Assembly (NCBI GenBank): GCA_002731875.1
Contig: PCCY01000021.1
Coordinates: forward strand, 584,048 to 648,047
Direction of reading: 5' to 3'
From: Roseobacter sp.
GTDB lineage: Bacteria > Pseudomonadota > Alphaproteobacteria > Rhodobacterales > Rhodobacteraceae
DNA: 64,000 nucleotides
In this document: positions 38,598 to 48,451 of the stretch, one piece after another
Numbering within the stretch: the first letter of the stretch is position 1
Layout of the letters: every line of letters starts with the position of its first letter
The notes under the pieces: generated by a model
Seen by the model: only the letters and a program-made list of their open reading frames with translations
The model's database searches: none
What the model was told of the DNA's origin: nothing
Made by a program: the position numbers and the translations under genes

Positions 38598-39820
38598 GAA
38601 CGGTAATCTGCGTTGATGTCGATGTAACCGTGGGTCAGATCACAGGTCCACACAGTGGCCTTGCCTTCACCGATCCCCAAATCCACGCCGATAACGATGT
38701 TCTGGCCTTTCATATGGGCAGCAGCGGCTTCTTCTGAATAGTTCGGGCTACGCCAGCCTTCCTTGGCTACTTCGATATCACCAAAACGGATCGACAGCCG
38801 GTCACGATCGGCAGCAGCCCCGGATTTACCGATGGCCATGACCACGCGGCCCCAATTCGGGTCCTGCCCTGCGATCGCGGTCTTGATCAGGGGAGAGTTG
38901 GCGATAGCCATACCGTGTATCTTGGCATCTTCATCTGTCGCCGCACCAGTGACAGCAATTTCAACGAATTTGGTAGCACCTTCCCCATCCTGGACGACTT
39001 GATGCGCCAAGTTCAGCATAACGCGGTATAATGCATCTGAAAACGCGTCGCTTTCACTTGCATCGACGCCAGATGCACCCGTCGCCGCCAAAATAAGACT
39101 GTCCGAAGTCGACGTGTCACTATCTACGGTAATGCAATTGAACGTTGTTTCGGTGTGTCGTGACAACATCTTTTGCAAGGCGCTTTGACTGACAATCGCG
39201 TCCGTGAAGATATAGACCAACATGGTCGCCATATCAGGTGCGATCATCCCGGAGCCCTTAGCGATCCCTGCAATAGAGACTGCTTTACCGTCTATTTCGA
39301 TCTCTTCCCTCGCCCCTTTGGGAAAGGTATCGGTGGTCATGATCGCCTTGGCAGCATCAGAGATGCCTTCGGGGTCGAGCTTGCTTTGAAGCTGGGGCAG
39401 CACGGCGGTCACACGTTCATGCGGCAAGGGTTCGCCGATCACGCCCGTAGACGATGTGAAAACACGAGACTGCGATATGCCGCAAACCTCCGCCACTGCG
39501 GCGGTGATTGCCTCTACGGCGGCCACACCGTTCTTTCCGGTAAAGGCATTGGCATTCCCGGAGTTCACCAGAATAGCGGCACCGTCTTCAGAAACGCCGC
39601 CGATCTTTGCCTGACAATCCAGAACCGGTGCCGCGCGGGTGGCAGATGTTGTAAACGCACCTGCCACCGTCGACCCCGGTGCCAAGACCGCGAGCATCAC
39701 GTCGGTGCGGCCCTGGTACCGCACCCCCGCCGCAATGGTTGCAAAACGCACTCCCTCAATCACTGGTAGTTGTGGAAAGTGATCAGGGGCTAGCGGGGAT
39801 ACGGCCGAGACTTTGCCCAT
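38594..39820 (-). CDS. argJ: Bifunctional ornithine acetyltransferase / N-acetylglutamate synthase
   Basis: Transfers acetyl from N-acetylornithine to glutamate in the cyclic arginine pathway. 408 residues. The self-cleavage site is visible in KGSGMIAPDMATML, with the nucleophile T199 following A198; cleavage gives alpha and beta chains. GGAG lies 5 bases before ATG 39820. Lies two bases after the peptidylprolyl isomerase stop, so co-transcribed. With argG at 8 kb the window holds two separate arginine genes. Confidence 0.96.
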   Translation of the reverse strand: MGKVSAVSPLAPDHFPQLPVIEGVRFATIAAGVRYQGRTDVMLAVLAPGSTVAGAFTTSATRAAPVLDCQAKIGGVSEDGAAILVNSGNANAFTGKNGVAAVEAITAAVAEVCGISQSRVFTSSTGVIGEPLPHERVTAVLPQLQSKLDPEGISDAAKAIMTTDTFPKGAREEIEIDGKAVSIAGIAKGSGMIAPDMATMLVYIFTDAIVSQSALQKMLSRHTETTFNCITVDSDTSTSDSLILAATGASGVDASESDAFSDALYRVMLNLAHQVVQDGEGATKFVEIAVTGAATDEDAKIHGMAIANSPLIKTAIAGQDPNWGRVVMAIGKSGAAADRDRLSIRFGDIEVAKEGWRSPNYSEEAAAAHMKGQNIVIGVDLGIGEGKATVWTCDLTHGYIDINADYRS

Positions 39821-39822
39821 AA

Positions 39823-40671
39823 TTACTCCAGAAGGCCAATGTTGGTAAGAACAGTTGGGTCGATGCCTTCTGCGGCGGTGCGGTCAACTGTCGCAGCAGC
39901 AGTCAGCTCTTCGATCATGGCTTGTGCCTTGATCTGGCGCACCTGCGTTTCAAGTTCAGCTTTGACTTCTTCCAGAGCGGGAGCTTCTTTGCTGCGTTTG
40001 TCTTCCAGCTTGATGATGTGCCAGCCGAACTGCGTTTTTACAGGCGCAGAAATGTCACCAACTTCAAGTTCCGCTACTGCTGTTTCGAAGGCCGGGACCA
40101 TCATGCCTGGACCAAACCACCCCAACGAACCACCAGATGGGCCGGACGGACCTGTCGACTTTTCCTTGGCGACCTCGGCAAAATCGGCACCGCCTTCGAT
40201 CTCGGCTTTGACCGCCAAAGCATCTTCCTCGGTCTCTACCAAGATATGCGACGCGTTATATTCCTGCGTAGGCTCGGCATTCGCATAGGTTTCGTCATAA
40301 GCTGCCTGAAGCTCTTCAGGGGTGATTTCCTTGGCCATCGACTTTTCGATGACTTCACCCGCGATCAGCTGACGCCGTTCGTTTTCAAGCGCAAGTGTGA
40401 CGCGCTTGGGGAGGTCATCCTTATACGCCTGAGAGATCGCGGTTTGTTGCACCAACTGGTCCAGAATACCTTTGAACAGGACTTCTGGTGGTAACTGTTG
40501 ATACTGCTCGGGCAGTGTGGCGCGCGCAATTATCATGTTCCCGATGGTGATATCCGTGCCATTCACTGTGGCTACAACTGTGTCCGCCTTTACTTCCTCT
40601 TGCGCGGAGACAGGCAGAGCAAGCGATGCGGCGATCGCAAATGGTGCCAGAAAAGTGAGAGTTTTTTGCAT
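39823..40671 (-). CDS. Exported parvulin-type peptidyl-prolyl isomerase
   Basis: 282 residues. Signal peptide (MQKTLTFLAPFAIAASLALP, cleavage after VSA near 24), a SurA-like helical N-region, a PpiC rotamase domain (about 140-235: ASHILVETEEDA, FAEVAKEKSTGPSG, GGSLGWFGPGMMVPAFE, FGWHIIKLED) and a C-terminal helix. It assists folding of exported proteins in the periplasm. AGGA stands 7 bases before ATG 40671. Divergent from secA, a common arrangement in this family of bacteria and functionally coherent. Confidence 0.93.
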   Translation of the reverse strand: MQKTLTFLAPFAIAASLALPVSAQEEVKADTVVATVNGTDITIGNMIIARATLPEQYQQLPPEVLFKGILDQLVQQTAISQAYKDDLPKRVTLALENERRQLIAGEVIEKSMAKEITPEELQAAYDETYANAEPTQEYNASHILVETEEDALAVKAEIEGGADFAEVAKEKSTGPSGPSGGSLGWFGPGMMVPAFETAVAELEVGDISAPVKTQFGWHIIKLEDKRSKEAPALEEVKAELETQVRQIKAQAMIEELTAAATVDRTAAEGIDPTVLTNIGLLE

Positions 40672-40845
40672 TTATCTGTCCTAAGGTTTGAGCGCCACAA
40701 CGGCTGCTACATTGACACGGTTTAGTACGACCCTTACATCGCCCTATGGGCGCGGCTTGACGTACGTTCAGTCTTGTATCTAGGGGCTGTATGGCGGCTC
40801 GGCAAGCAGATGACGCCTCGCAACATAACTTCGGCAGGAGATTGC

Positions 40846-43542
40846 ATGCTGGGCATCGGAACACTCGCCAAAAAAGTCTTTGGGACACCCAACGACCGAA
40901 AAATCAAGGCGACACGCCCGCTGGTTGAACAAATCAACGCGCTGGAAGACGAATTTCAAGCTTTGTCAGATGACGGGCTGAAGCAGAAAACAGAAGAGCT
41001 TCGCAAGAGGGCGAACGACGGCGAAAGCCTTGATGATTTGTTGCCGGAAGCTTTTGCCAACTGCCGGGAAGGTGCGCGTCGCACCTTGGGGTTGCGCGCT
41101 TTTGACACACAGCTGATGTCTGCGATATTCCTGCATCAAGGAAATATCTCGGAGCAGAAGACCGGTGAAGGCAAAACACTGACAGCGACCTTGGCCGCAT
41201 ATTTGAATGCGCTGACGGGGAAGGGCGTTCATATTGTAACGGTCAATGAATATCTGGTGCAGCGTGACGCTGACTGGATGGGGAAGGTGTTTGCTTCTCT
41301 TGGACTGACCACGGGTGCCGCTGTGTCGGGCATGACCGAAGACGACAAACGCGCCGCTTATAGTTGCGATGTCACCTATGCCACCAACAATGAGCTTGGG
41401 TTTGATTATTTACGCGACAACATGAAGTCTGAGCTGAGCCAGATTTTTCAAAAACACCACAATTTCGCTATTGTTGACGAAGTTGACAGTATCTTGATCG
41501 ACGAAGCACGGACGCCTCTGATTATCTCCGGTCCATCACAGGACCGTTCCGAGATGTATAAAACCGTCGATAAGCTCATTCCGCTTTTGCAGGAATCTCA
41601 TTACGATCTGGATGAAAAAACACGTAATGTCACGTTTACCGAGGATGGTAACGAATTCCTTGAGCAAGAGTTGCGCAAGCAAGGACTGCTTGAGGAAGGG
41701 TTGACGATGTATGACCCTGAAAGCACGACGCTGGTACACCACATAAACCAGGGGTTGCGTGCGCATAAGCTGTTCCAACGGGACAAGGACTATATTGTTC
41801 GCGATGGCGAAGTAATGTTAATTGACGAATTTACTGGCCGTATGATGGCTGGGCGTCGTTTGTCCGAAGGGCTGCACCAAGCGATCGAAGCCAAGGAAGG
41901 GTGTCAGATCCAGCCGGAAAACGTGACCCTCGCTTCGGTGACTTTCCAGAATTATTTCCGCTTGTATGACAAGCTGGCGGGTATGACGGGCACTGCCGAT
42001 ACCGAGGCCGAAGAATTCGCCGAGATTTACGGGCTGGGGGTCGTTGTTGTCCCGACCAACGTGCCGGTTGCCAGGGTGGACGAAGACGATCAGGTCTATC
42101 GTTCGGCACTAGAGAAATATCAGGCGATGATCGAAAAGGTCAAAGAAGCCAATAAAATTGGACAGCCTGTACTGGTTGGGACCACCTCGATCGAAAAATC
42201 CGAAATGTTGAGCAACATGCTGAACGAAGCGGGCATCACTCATAATGTGCTGAACGCCCGGCAGCACGAACAGGAAGCGCAGATCGTCGCGGATGCCGGT
42301 AAATTGGGTGCGGTGACCATTGCGACCAACATGGCCGGACGCGGCACCGATATTCAGCTTGGTGGTAACGTCGAGCTGAAGGTGATCGAGGCGCTGGATG
42401 CTGACCCGGAAGCTGACCCCGTCGCAATTCGCGCCAAGATCGAGGCTGAACACGCGGACGAAAAGAAAAAGGTGCTCGACGCCGGGGGCCTGTACGTTCT
42501 GGCGTCCGAGCGTCATGAAAGCCGTCGGATCGACAACCAGCTGCGCGGACGTTCCGGTCGTCAGGGTGACCCAGGCCGTTCGTCATTCTATCTTTCCTTG
42601 GAAGACGACCTTATGCGGATTTTCGGGTCTGAACGGTTGGAAAAAGTGTTGACTACGCTTGGCCTGAAAGAGGGCGAAGCGATTGTGCACCCTTGGGTCA
42701 ACAAGTCGCTGGAGCGCGCACAGGCCAAGGTCGAAGGTCGCAACTTTGATATTCGTAAGCAGTTGTTGAAATTCGATGATGTGATGAACCAGCAGCGCAA
42801 GGTTATTTTTGGTCAACGCCGTGACATCATGGAGGCAGCCGACCTTTATGAAATTACCGCTGACATGCGCGAACAGGTTATCGACGATCTGATCGAAGAA
42901 TTCATGCCTGCCAAGACATATGCGGACCAGTGGGATGCCCAAGGCTTTCAGGCAGCCGTTGCGGAACGGTTAAATTTGGATGTTCCGGTCGCGAAATGGT
43001 GCGAAGAAGAGGGCGTTGATGACGAGGTTATTCGCGAACGCCTTGTCGGTGCCAGTGACGAGATGATGTCTGAAAAAACCGAAGCGTTCGGCGCAGAGAA
43101 TATGCGCAATATTGAAAAGCAGGTTCTTTTACAGACCATTGACGGAAAATGGCGTGATCACCTGTTGACGTTGGAGCACCTGCGTTCAGTTGTTGGATTC
43201 CGCGGGTACGCGCAACGTGATCCCTTGAATGAATACAAGAATGAATCTTTCCAGTTGTTCGAGACTATGCTGGATAGCTTGCGGACTGAGGTCACACAAA
43301 AGCTTGCTCAGATACGTCCAATGACCGAAGAAGAACAGCAGCAGATCATGTCTCAGTTGCAAGGACAGCAACAGCTCGCCGAGAAGGAGTCTCCGGTGTC
43401 GGCACCAGAGCAGGAATCTAAACCAGCAGATTCAGCCTTTGATGAAAGCGATACTTCAACTTGGGGAACGCCGGCAAGGAATGAGCCATGCCCATGTGGG
43501 TCTGGTAAGAAGTTCAAGCATTGCCACGGTAAGGTTGAGTAA
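40846..43542 (+). CDS. secA: Preprotein translocase ATPase SecA
   Basis: Motor of the Sec export pathway at the inner membrane. 898 residues, normal length. Walker [13 protein letters not shown] near 102-112, [15 protein letters not shown], helicase motifs [10 protein letters not shown] and [13 protein letters not shown], and the C-terminal zinc finger [14 protein letters not shown] that binds SecB and lipids. CAGGAG is 5 bases before ATG 40846; the upstream in-frame start at 40774 is not needed. Confidence 0.97.
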   Translation: MLGIGTLAKKVFGTPNDRKIKATRPLVEQINALEDEFQALSDDGLKQKTEELRKRANDGESLDDLLPEAFANCREGARRTLGLRAFDTQLMSAIFLHQGNISEQKTGEGKTLTATLAAYLNALTGKGVHIVTVNEYLVQRDADWMGKVFASLGLTTGAAVSGMTEDDKRAAYSCDVTYATNNELGFDYLRDNMKSELSQIFQKHHNFAIVDEVDSILIDEARTPLIISGPSQDRSEMYKTVDKLIPLLQESHYDLDEKTRNVTFTEDGNEFLEQELRKQGLLEEGLTMYDPESTTLVHHINQGLRAHKLFQRDKDYIVRDGEVMLIDEFTGRMMAGRRLSEGLHQAIEAKEGCQIQPENVTLASVTFQNYFRLYDKLAGMTGTADTEAEEFAEIYGLGVVVVPTNVPVARVDEDDQVYRSALEKYQAMIEKVKEANKIGQPVLVGTTSIEKSEMLSNMLNEAGITHNVLNARQHEQEAQIVADAGKLGAVTIATNMAGRGTDIQLGGNVELKVIEALDADPEADPVAIRAKIEAEHADEKKKVLDAGGLYVLASERHESRRIDNQLRGRSGRQGDPGRSSFYLSLEDDLMRIFGSERLEKVLTTLGLKEGEAIVHPWVNKSLERAQAKVEGRNFDIRKQLLKFDDVMNQQRKVIFGQRRDIMEAADLYEITADMREQVIDDLIEEFMPAKTYADQWDAQGFQAAVAERLNLDVPVAKWCEEEGVDDEVIRERLVGASDEMMSEKTEAFGAENMRNIEKQVLLQTIDGKWRDHLLTLEHLRSVVGFRGYAQRDPLNEYKNESFQLFETMLDSLRTEVTQKLAQIRPMTEEEQQQIMSQLQGQQQLAEKESPVSAPEQESKPADSAFDESDTSTWGTPARNEPCPCGSGKKFKHCHGKVE

Positions 43543-43652
43543 CCAAAGGCTTATAGTTTTCGCTTTCGGTATGAATTGCTGTGAATCACACGCCACTCTG
43601 GCGGGCACCGCCCGGGTGGTTAATACTCGATAAATCTACTTGATGGATCGTG

Positions 43653-43675
43653 CATTCTCCCATTTACGGAGAATG
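43653..43675 (+). promoter_or_regulatory. Hairpin covering the ribosome binding site of the spike-base gene
   Basis: CATTCTCC (43653-43660) and its perfect complement GGAGAATG (43668-43675) flank a 7-base loop. The GGAGA Shine-Dalgarno is in the 3' arm, 2-6 bases before ATG 43678 is reached, so the stem would hide it. Translational control is inferred. Confidence 0.55.
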
Positions 43676-43677
43676 AT

Positions 43678-43947
43678 ATGCCATTGATTGATAACTTCAG
43701 CGATTACAGCTCTGGTCTAAGCGGGCCGATTTGTGGTGGCTTTGACATTACTCCCAGCGACGCTGATGAGATTTCGCAGGTCACGCGCGCGATTATGGTT
43801 TCGCAATCCGGCGATCTGTCTGTGGAGCTGAAAAGCGGGGACGCGATCGTGCTGAAAAATCTGATCCCCGGGGCCGTTTATCCGTTCCGTATCAGCAAGG
43901 TTTTATCTACTGGAACGACCGCGACCGGAATTACGGGCCTGGTTTAA
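43678..43947 (+). CDS. Spike base protein, RCAP_Rcc01079 (GhsA) family
   Basis: 89 residues. The sequence fits the small spike-base family named after R. capsulatus Rcc01079: GGFDITPSDADEISQVTRAI, VSQSGDLSVELKSGD, NLIPGAVYPFRISKVL and the ending STGTTATGIT, which is the family's recognisable TGTTA-G signature. In R. capsulatus GhsA with GhsB forms head spikes of the gene transfer agent that bind the capsule. No phage or GTA structural cluster is adjacent; the gene stands alone between secA and a convergent sugar transferase. Its GhsB-like partner is 15 kb away. Recognition is from memory of the family pattern. Confidence 0.78.
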   Translation: MPLIDNFSDYSSGLSGPICGGFDITPSDADEISQVTRAIMVSQSGDLSVELKSGDAIVLKNLIPGAVYPFRISKVLSTGTTATGITGLV

Positions 43948-43991
43948 TTACAAAGCCGCTCGGAATGATCCTTGGATCTTTTCGAGCGCGC

Positions 43992-44651
43992 TTATTGCCC
44001 GGTGGCCCTGAACACAGCCGCTATCGTGCGAAACAGCAATACCAGATCCCCAAACATCGATATGTTGTGAATATATTGCAGGTCCAGACGAACGCGGTGT
44101 TTGAAGCTGACCTTGCCCCGACCGCTTACTTGCCAAAGCCCGGTAATTCCGGGACGCAGGCTCAGATAATCGTTGGCGGCATCTCCGTAGCGCGACAGTT
44201 CGCCAAGAGTTACCGGGCGTGGCCCGACAAATGACATATCCCCTCTAAAGACGTTCCAGATTTGTGGTAACTCATCCATGCTGGTGGCGCGGAGAAACCG
44301 ACCAAATCTTAACACTCTGGGATCATTCTTCAGTTTTTGACTGTGACGCCATTCGTGGGCGAATTCAGCGTTTACCTCGAGCGCGTTATTAAAGATGGCG
44401 TCAGCCGCAGGCTCCATCGTGCGGATTTTCAGACAGTTAAACGTCTTGCCATGCCTGCCCACCCGCGGATGCGCGTAGAATCCCCTATTTCCATTTGCAG
44501 TCGAAATAACCCAGAGCATTGCGATCAATGGCACCGCAAGGGGTATCAACGCGAGACAGAGGATGACGTCAAAAAGTCGCTTGCCGCAATTTGAATATTG
44601 AAAAACGTCTGCCGAACCGTAGCGTCTGGGGGAAATATCCAGAAAAGCCAT
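43992..44651 (-). CDS. Undecaprenyl-phosphate sugar phosphotransferase (ExoY/WbaP-like initiating enzyme)
   Basis: 219 residues. One membrane helix (about 25-50, KRLFDVILCLALIPLAVPLI) followed by the catalytic region: KIRTM, DPRVLRFGRFLRATSMDELPQ split over about 115-135, GDMSFVGPRPV and LRPGITGLWQVSGRG. It transfers a sugar-1-phosphate to the lipid carrier to begin exopolysaccharide repeat units at the inner membrane. GGTG precedes ATG 44651. Next to the YjbH/Wza group on the other side, supporting a surface polysaccharide role. Confidence 0.92.
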   Translation of the reverse strand: MAFLDISPRRYGSADVFQYSNCGKRLFDVILCLALIPLAVPLIAMLWVISTANGNRGFYAHPRVGRHGKTFNCLKIRTMEPAADAIFNNALEVNAEFAHEWRHSQKLKNDPRVLRFGRFLRATSMDELPQIWNVFRGDMSFVGPRPVTLGELSRYGDAANDYLSLRPGITGLWQVSGRGKVSFKHRVRLDLQYIHNISMFGDLVLLFRTIAAVFRATGQ

Positions 44652-44743
44652 TTAATCACCTTTGCAAGTAGAGACAGATGAGGACTGTCGCCACTTAAGC
44701 AAGAGGGCACTAAATAATGATTAAATGACCTGATCTTCCTGGG

Positions 44744-45469
44744 TCAAGCGTAGGCGAAATCCACCTCGCCTTCGTGGATGGTCGCCGCAGTTAGCTTACC
44801 CGTGGCATAGGCACCTGTGTCAATCGATACAACGCCTCGGTTAATTCTGGGAGAATCGAAAATGGTATGCCCATGAACGACCCACATCCCATCGGTTCTG
44901 GCAACACGGCCAAAGTCTTTGTGGCCCCAAAGTAAAGTACGATTGTCTTGCTGTTCGATGGGCAAAGACGGGTCGGCTGCTGCGTGTAGAAAGACCACAT
45001 TGCCCGACACCCAATATTTGGGAAGGTTGGTCAGCCAATCAAGCAAATCTTGCCCCATCGCAGCGAAAAGTGCATCCCGCGCGCCCTCCAGGTCCTCACC
45101 CGTTGAGGTTTGTGAGACGCCGGTAACCGCAAAGCTTTCCAAGGTCTGCAATCCGCCGTTTCGCAACCAGCGTGGCCCGTTGTCCAATGGGTTTTGCAGG
45201 AAATTCAACATCATTTCCTCGTGATTCCCCATCAAGGTAATCACGTTTGTCGCCTTGCACATGTGGCGCAACACCTGTGCGCTTTCCTCTCCGCGATCGA
45301 TCATATCGCCCAGACAGACCATCTGAACGCCTGACTTGGCCTCCGGTATTTTTTTAAGCAAATCGTAACGTCCGTGAATATCACCTATCGCAACGACCGG
45401 TTGGTCAGGACTAATCGGGGCGAAGTGCGGTTCGGTATCTTTGGGTCGCTTAAACCATCGTTGAAACAT
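44744..45469 (-). CDS. Calcineurin-like serine/threonine or dinucleoside phosphatase
   Basis: 241 residues with PPP-type motifs GDIHGRY (29-35), GDMIDRG (54-60), GNHEEM (81-86), a HAAADP region and VVHGHTIFD near the C-terminus. This set is shared by bacterial PrpA-like protein phosphatases and ApaH-like enzymes; both are possible. Start ATG 45469 has GGA upstream at 6 bases; the open frame to 45589 is not supported. Divergent from the yjbH gene, so it may share the intergenic control region. Confidence 0.85.
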   Translation of the reverse strand: MFQRWFKRPKDTEPHFAPISPDQPVVAIGDIHGRYDLLKKIPEAKSGVQMVCLGDMIDRGEESAQVLRHMCKATNVITLMGNHEEMMLNFLQNPLDNGPRWLRNGGLQTLESFAVTGVSQTSTGEDLEGARDALFAAMGQDLLDWLTNLPKYWVSGNVVFLHAAADPSLPIEQQDNRTLLWGHKDFGRVARTDGMWVVHGHTIFDSPRINRGVVSIDTGAYATGKLTAATIHEGEVDFAYA

Positions 45470-45608
45470 TTGTTTTCCATCGTTTGTGTGTTGCAAAACT
45501 GGCGCAACGACTTGGTAAGTTCGAAAAACCGGAAGTCCGCAAAGTGAACTCCATTTTAATATTCTATACAGTCTCGATATTAACAACAATTAGTAAGTAG
45601 GTCCGCAG

Positions 45609-47732
45609 ATGCAAGGGCGTCCGATTAACAGAGCTTCTGCAACCCTTATTGCGGCTATTGGAGCGCTTGCCGCGCCGCAAGCTTCAGCGCAATCGTTGAC
45701 GACATACGGTACCCCCGGCCTGATCGAGATGCCAACCGCCGAGGTCATGCAAGACGGGGATTTGGCATTTACCGCCAGCGTATTTGGGCCAAACTTTAGA
45801 TACACCGGCGCATTCCAGGTGTTGCCACGGGTTTACGGCGGTTTCAGATATTCGCAGATCAAGAACATCAACGGCGCTACAGGCTATTTAGGGGGCGACA
45901 CGTTCGACCGAAGCTTTGATATGCATTATCAAATCTTCGATGAAACCTCACGCCGTCCTGCGGTTGCAATCGGACTGCGCGACTTTCTGGGAACCGGTAT
46001 TTTAAGCGGTGAGTACTTTGTCGCAACCAAAAGCTTTGGGTCCAAGCTGGAAGTGACCGGCGGTCTAGGATGGGGCCGGTTAGCTGGAAGAAATTCTTTT
46101 TCTAACCCGCTTGGTGCCATCTCTGACCGCTTTAAAACCCGACCAGCAGGCTTCACGGGTAGGGGAGGGCAGATCGAAGCGGGCAACTGGTTCCGCGGCC
46201 CTACTTCGCCATTTGCCGGGGTGAAATGGAAATTCAGTAATCAGACAACTCTGTTTGCTGAGTATTCCCCGGACTTGTATGTGCGTGAATCTGTGAATAC
46301 CGGTATTAACGTCTCCTCTCCGCTCAAATTCGGTATCGAATATCGCTTTAAGAACGGTCCGAAGCTTAAGGGATACCTGATAGGGGGACATGAAATAGGT
46401 GCCCAGCTTAGCTATGTGATCAATCCGAAGCGACCTCGGATTTCGGGCGGATTGGAAACCTCGCCAAGAGTTGTTGGAACCCGGGATCGCCTTGCCATAG
46501 CGGATTGGAATAATTCGGCCAAAGGGGGCGGCAAGGCCGCAGTTCAACGCGTTGTCGCCGCTCGCCTGTCAGAAGATGGGATGAAGCTTCAGGGTTTCAC
46601 CATGAGCGGAAACAAAGCGACCGTACGGGTCGAGAATAACCGATGGATCAACGAATCCCAAGCAGCGGGGCGGGCGGCTCGTGTTATGGCAACGACTTTA
46701 CCCCCCGAGATAGAACAGTTTACCGTGGTCTTCCACGAGCGCGGCGTTCCGATAAGCCGTGTCGTAACTCAGCGGTCAGACCTGGAGGAGCTTCAGTTTG
46801 ACTATGACGGCGCGTGGCGTACGTTGGCGCGTACCGATATTGCCGATGCGTATGACCAAGGCCGTGTGGGTGAGCTGGATGACGTCTATCCGGTGATCGA
46901 AACCTCGTTTGGTCCGTATCTTGCGACCTCGTTTTTCGACCCTAACAGCCCCATCCGTGCCGATTTTGGTGCCCAGCTCAAAGCAGCATACCGGCCCGCG
47001 CCCGGGCTGACGTTTTCGGGAAGGTTTCGGTATCCGCTGATCGGCAATATCGACAAATCTTTCCGCGGTTCAAATTCGGTTTTGGAGCCTGTCCGAACCA
47101 ACGCAGTAAAATATGCCAAGGAATCCAATCTCGAAATCAACACGCTATCCGCAGAATATATTTTCCGCCCTGGTAAGGACCTGTTCGGCCGGGTGTCTTT
47201 TGGTTACCTCGAAAGCATGTTTGGTGGCATATCGGCCGAACTGTTATGGTATCCCATTGCCAGCCGATTGGCATTGGGTGTCGAGTTGAATTATGTCAAA
47301 CAACGTGATTTCGACATGCTGCTCGGCTTTCAGGACTATGGGGTCACGAGCGGACATGCCTCGGCATATTACGATTTCGGCAACGGCTTCACGACGCAGA
47401 TTGATGTCGGTCGATATCTGGCCGGCGACTACGGCGCGACCTTGGGCATCGACCGCGAATTCAACAACGGCTTCAAGGTTGGGGGGTTCTTTACGCTCAC
47501 CAACGTATCGTTTGCTGATTTCGGAGAGGGATCATTTGATAAAGGCCTAAGGTTTGAAGTCCCGGTATCGTGGTTGACCGGGCGCCCGTCACGGAAAACA
47601 ATCAAACAAACCATCAAACCAATTACCCGTGATGGGGGTGCAAGGTTGGCGGTGACAAACCGACTGTATGGATTTGTGACAGATTACCGGGGCGCGGAAT
47701 TGCGTGATGGCTGGGGGAGATACCTGAGATGA
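45609..47732 (+). CDS. YjbH-family outer-membrane exopolysaccharide protein
   Basis: 707 residues, as expected for the YjbH domain. Signal peptide (cleavage after ASA near 27), then repeated amphipathic strands typical of a beta-barrel, with family segments TYGTPGLIEMPTAEVMQDGD, GYLESMFGGISAELLWYP and NYVKQRDFDML. Known YjbEFGH systems make extracellular polysaccharide in enterobacteria. The stop overlaps the yjbF gene (ATGA), making a yjbH-yjbF-wza operon. Confidence 0.88.
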   Translation: MQGRPINRASATLIAAIGALAAPQASAQSLTTYGTPGLIEMPTAEVMQDGDLAFTASVFGPNFRYTGAFQVLPRVYGGFRYSQIKNINGATGYLGGDTFDRSFDMHYQIFDETSRRPAVAIGLRDFLGTGILSGEYFVATKSFGSKLEVTGGLGWGRLAGRNSFSNPLGAISDRFKTRPAGFTGRGGQIEAGNWFRGPTSPFAGVKWKFSNQTTLFAEYSPDLYVRESVNTGINVSSPLKFGIEYRFKNGPKLKGYLIGGHEIGAQLSYVINPKRPRISGGLETSPRVVGTRDRLAIADWNNSAKGGGKAAVQRVVAARLSEDGMKLQGFTMSGNKATVRVENNRWINESQAAGRAARVMATTLPPEIEQFTVVFHERGVPISRVVTQRSDLEELQFDYDGAWRTLARTDIADAYDQGRVGELDDVYPVIETSFGPYLATSFFDPNSPIRADFGAQLKAAYRPAPGLTFSGRFRYPLIGNIDKSFRGSNSVLEPVRTNAVKYAKESNLEINTLSAEYIFRPGKDLFGRVSFGYLESMFGGISAELLWYPIASRLALGVELNYVKQRDFDMLLGFQDYGVTSGHASAYYDFGNGFTTQIDVGRYLAGDYGATLGIDREFNNGFKVGGFFTLTNVSFADFGEGSFDKGLRFEVPVSWLTGRPSRKTIKQTIKPITRDGGARLAVTNRLYGFVTDYRGAELRDGWGRYLR

Positions 47733-48436
47733 TCATACGTGCAACCACCTTGGGCCTGTTATTTCTAAGTGTCGCGGCCTGTAGCAATAGTCAGGGCCTG
47801 CTGAACCGAGGGGTCGCTCTTGTCGTGAATGACAAAACGACCGCGGTGAGTCCGGCAGGGCAGTTTCCGCCCCGTTTTGCGGCGCTGGTAGCGGATACGT
47901 CGGTCCCGGCGATGATAATGACTGTGGAACGTCGTTCGCAATCGGGCCGTCTGCTGCGTGAGGCAAAGGTTAACGGAATAGAAACCTGGGTCAGTTCAGA
48001 TTTGACAGCAGTGATGTTGGAAAACGGTATGTTGCAAGGAACACGTGGGTTGGGGTCTGAATTATTTGCGGCTGAGCTATCCGAGCCGATGGCCCTGATC
48101 CTATCTGGCAAGACAGGCTATTCCAGCCGGCTACACAGCAACCTGAAAGGCGACAACCGAATTGTCACCAGAACGTTCAACTGTTTGGTCGAAGCGAGCG
48201 GTACCGAACCCGTAACCCTTGAGATCGGTACAATTCCGACACGTATAATGACGGAAGACTGTAAAAGTCTGGACCAAGCATTTCGAAATACCTATTGGGT
48301 GGGTAGAAAAAGCGGCACAATCGTGCAAGCGCGACAATGGGCTGGCGACGAAATAGGGTATATCAAGACCCAATCTGCAACCCGCGAAATGAGAGTGGCA
48401 CCAGAATCCGAAGTCGGGGTGGTGATAAGTGAGTGA
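47729..48436 (+). CDS. YjbF-family (GfcB-like) lipoprotein
   Basis: 235 residues. Lipobox VAAC with Cys18 predicts a membrane-anchored periplasmic or outer-membrane lipoprotein. The body matches the YjbF/GfcB pattern in RRSQSGRLLREAKVNGIETW, TRGLGSELFAAEL and the conserved final part NTYWVGRKSGTIVQARQW, where WVGxxSGxIxxSxQW is typical. GfcB and relatives belong to capsule or group 4 polysaccharide operons. Overlaps yjbH by four bases. Confidence 0.86.
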   Translation: MIIRATTLGLLFLSVAACSNSQGLLNRGVALVVNDKTTAVSPAGQFPPRFAALVADTSVPAMIMTVERRSQSGRLLREAKVNGIETWVSSDLTAVMLENGMLQGTRGLGSELFAAELSEPMALILSGKTGYSSRLHSNLKGDNRIVTRTFNCLVEASGTEPVTLEIGTIPTRIMTEDCKSLDQAFRNTYWVGRKSGTIVQARQWAGDEIGYIKTQSATREMRVAPESEVGVVISE

Positions 48437-48451
48437 ATGGGAGAGTTTCTA

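Noticed and set aside
43598-43617. GC-rich palindromic sequence after secA
   Set aside because: The stem is short and no T run follows, so I do not call a terminator.
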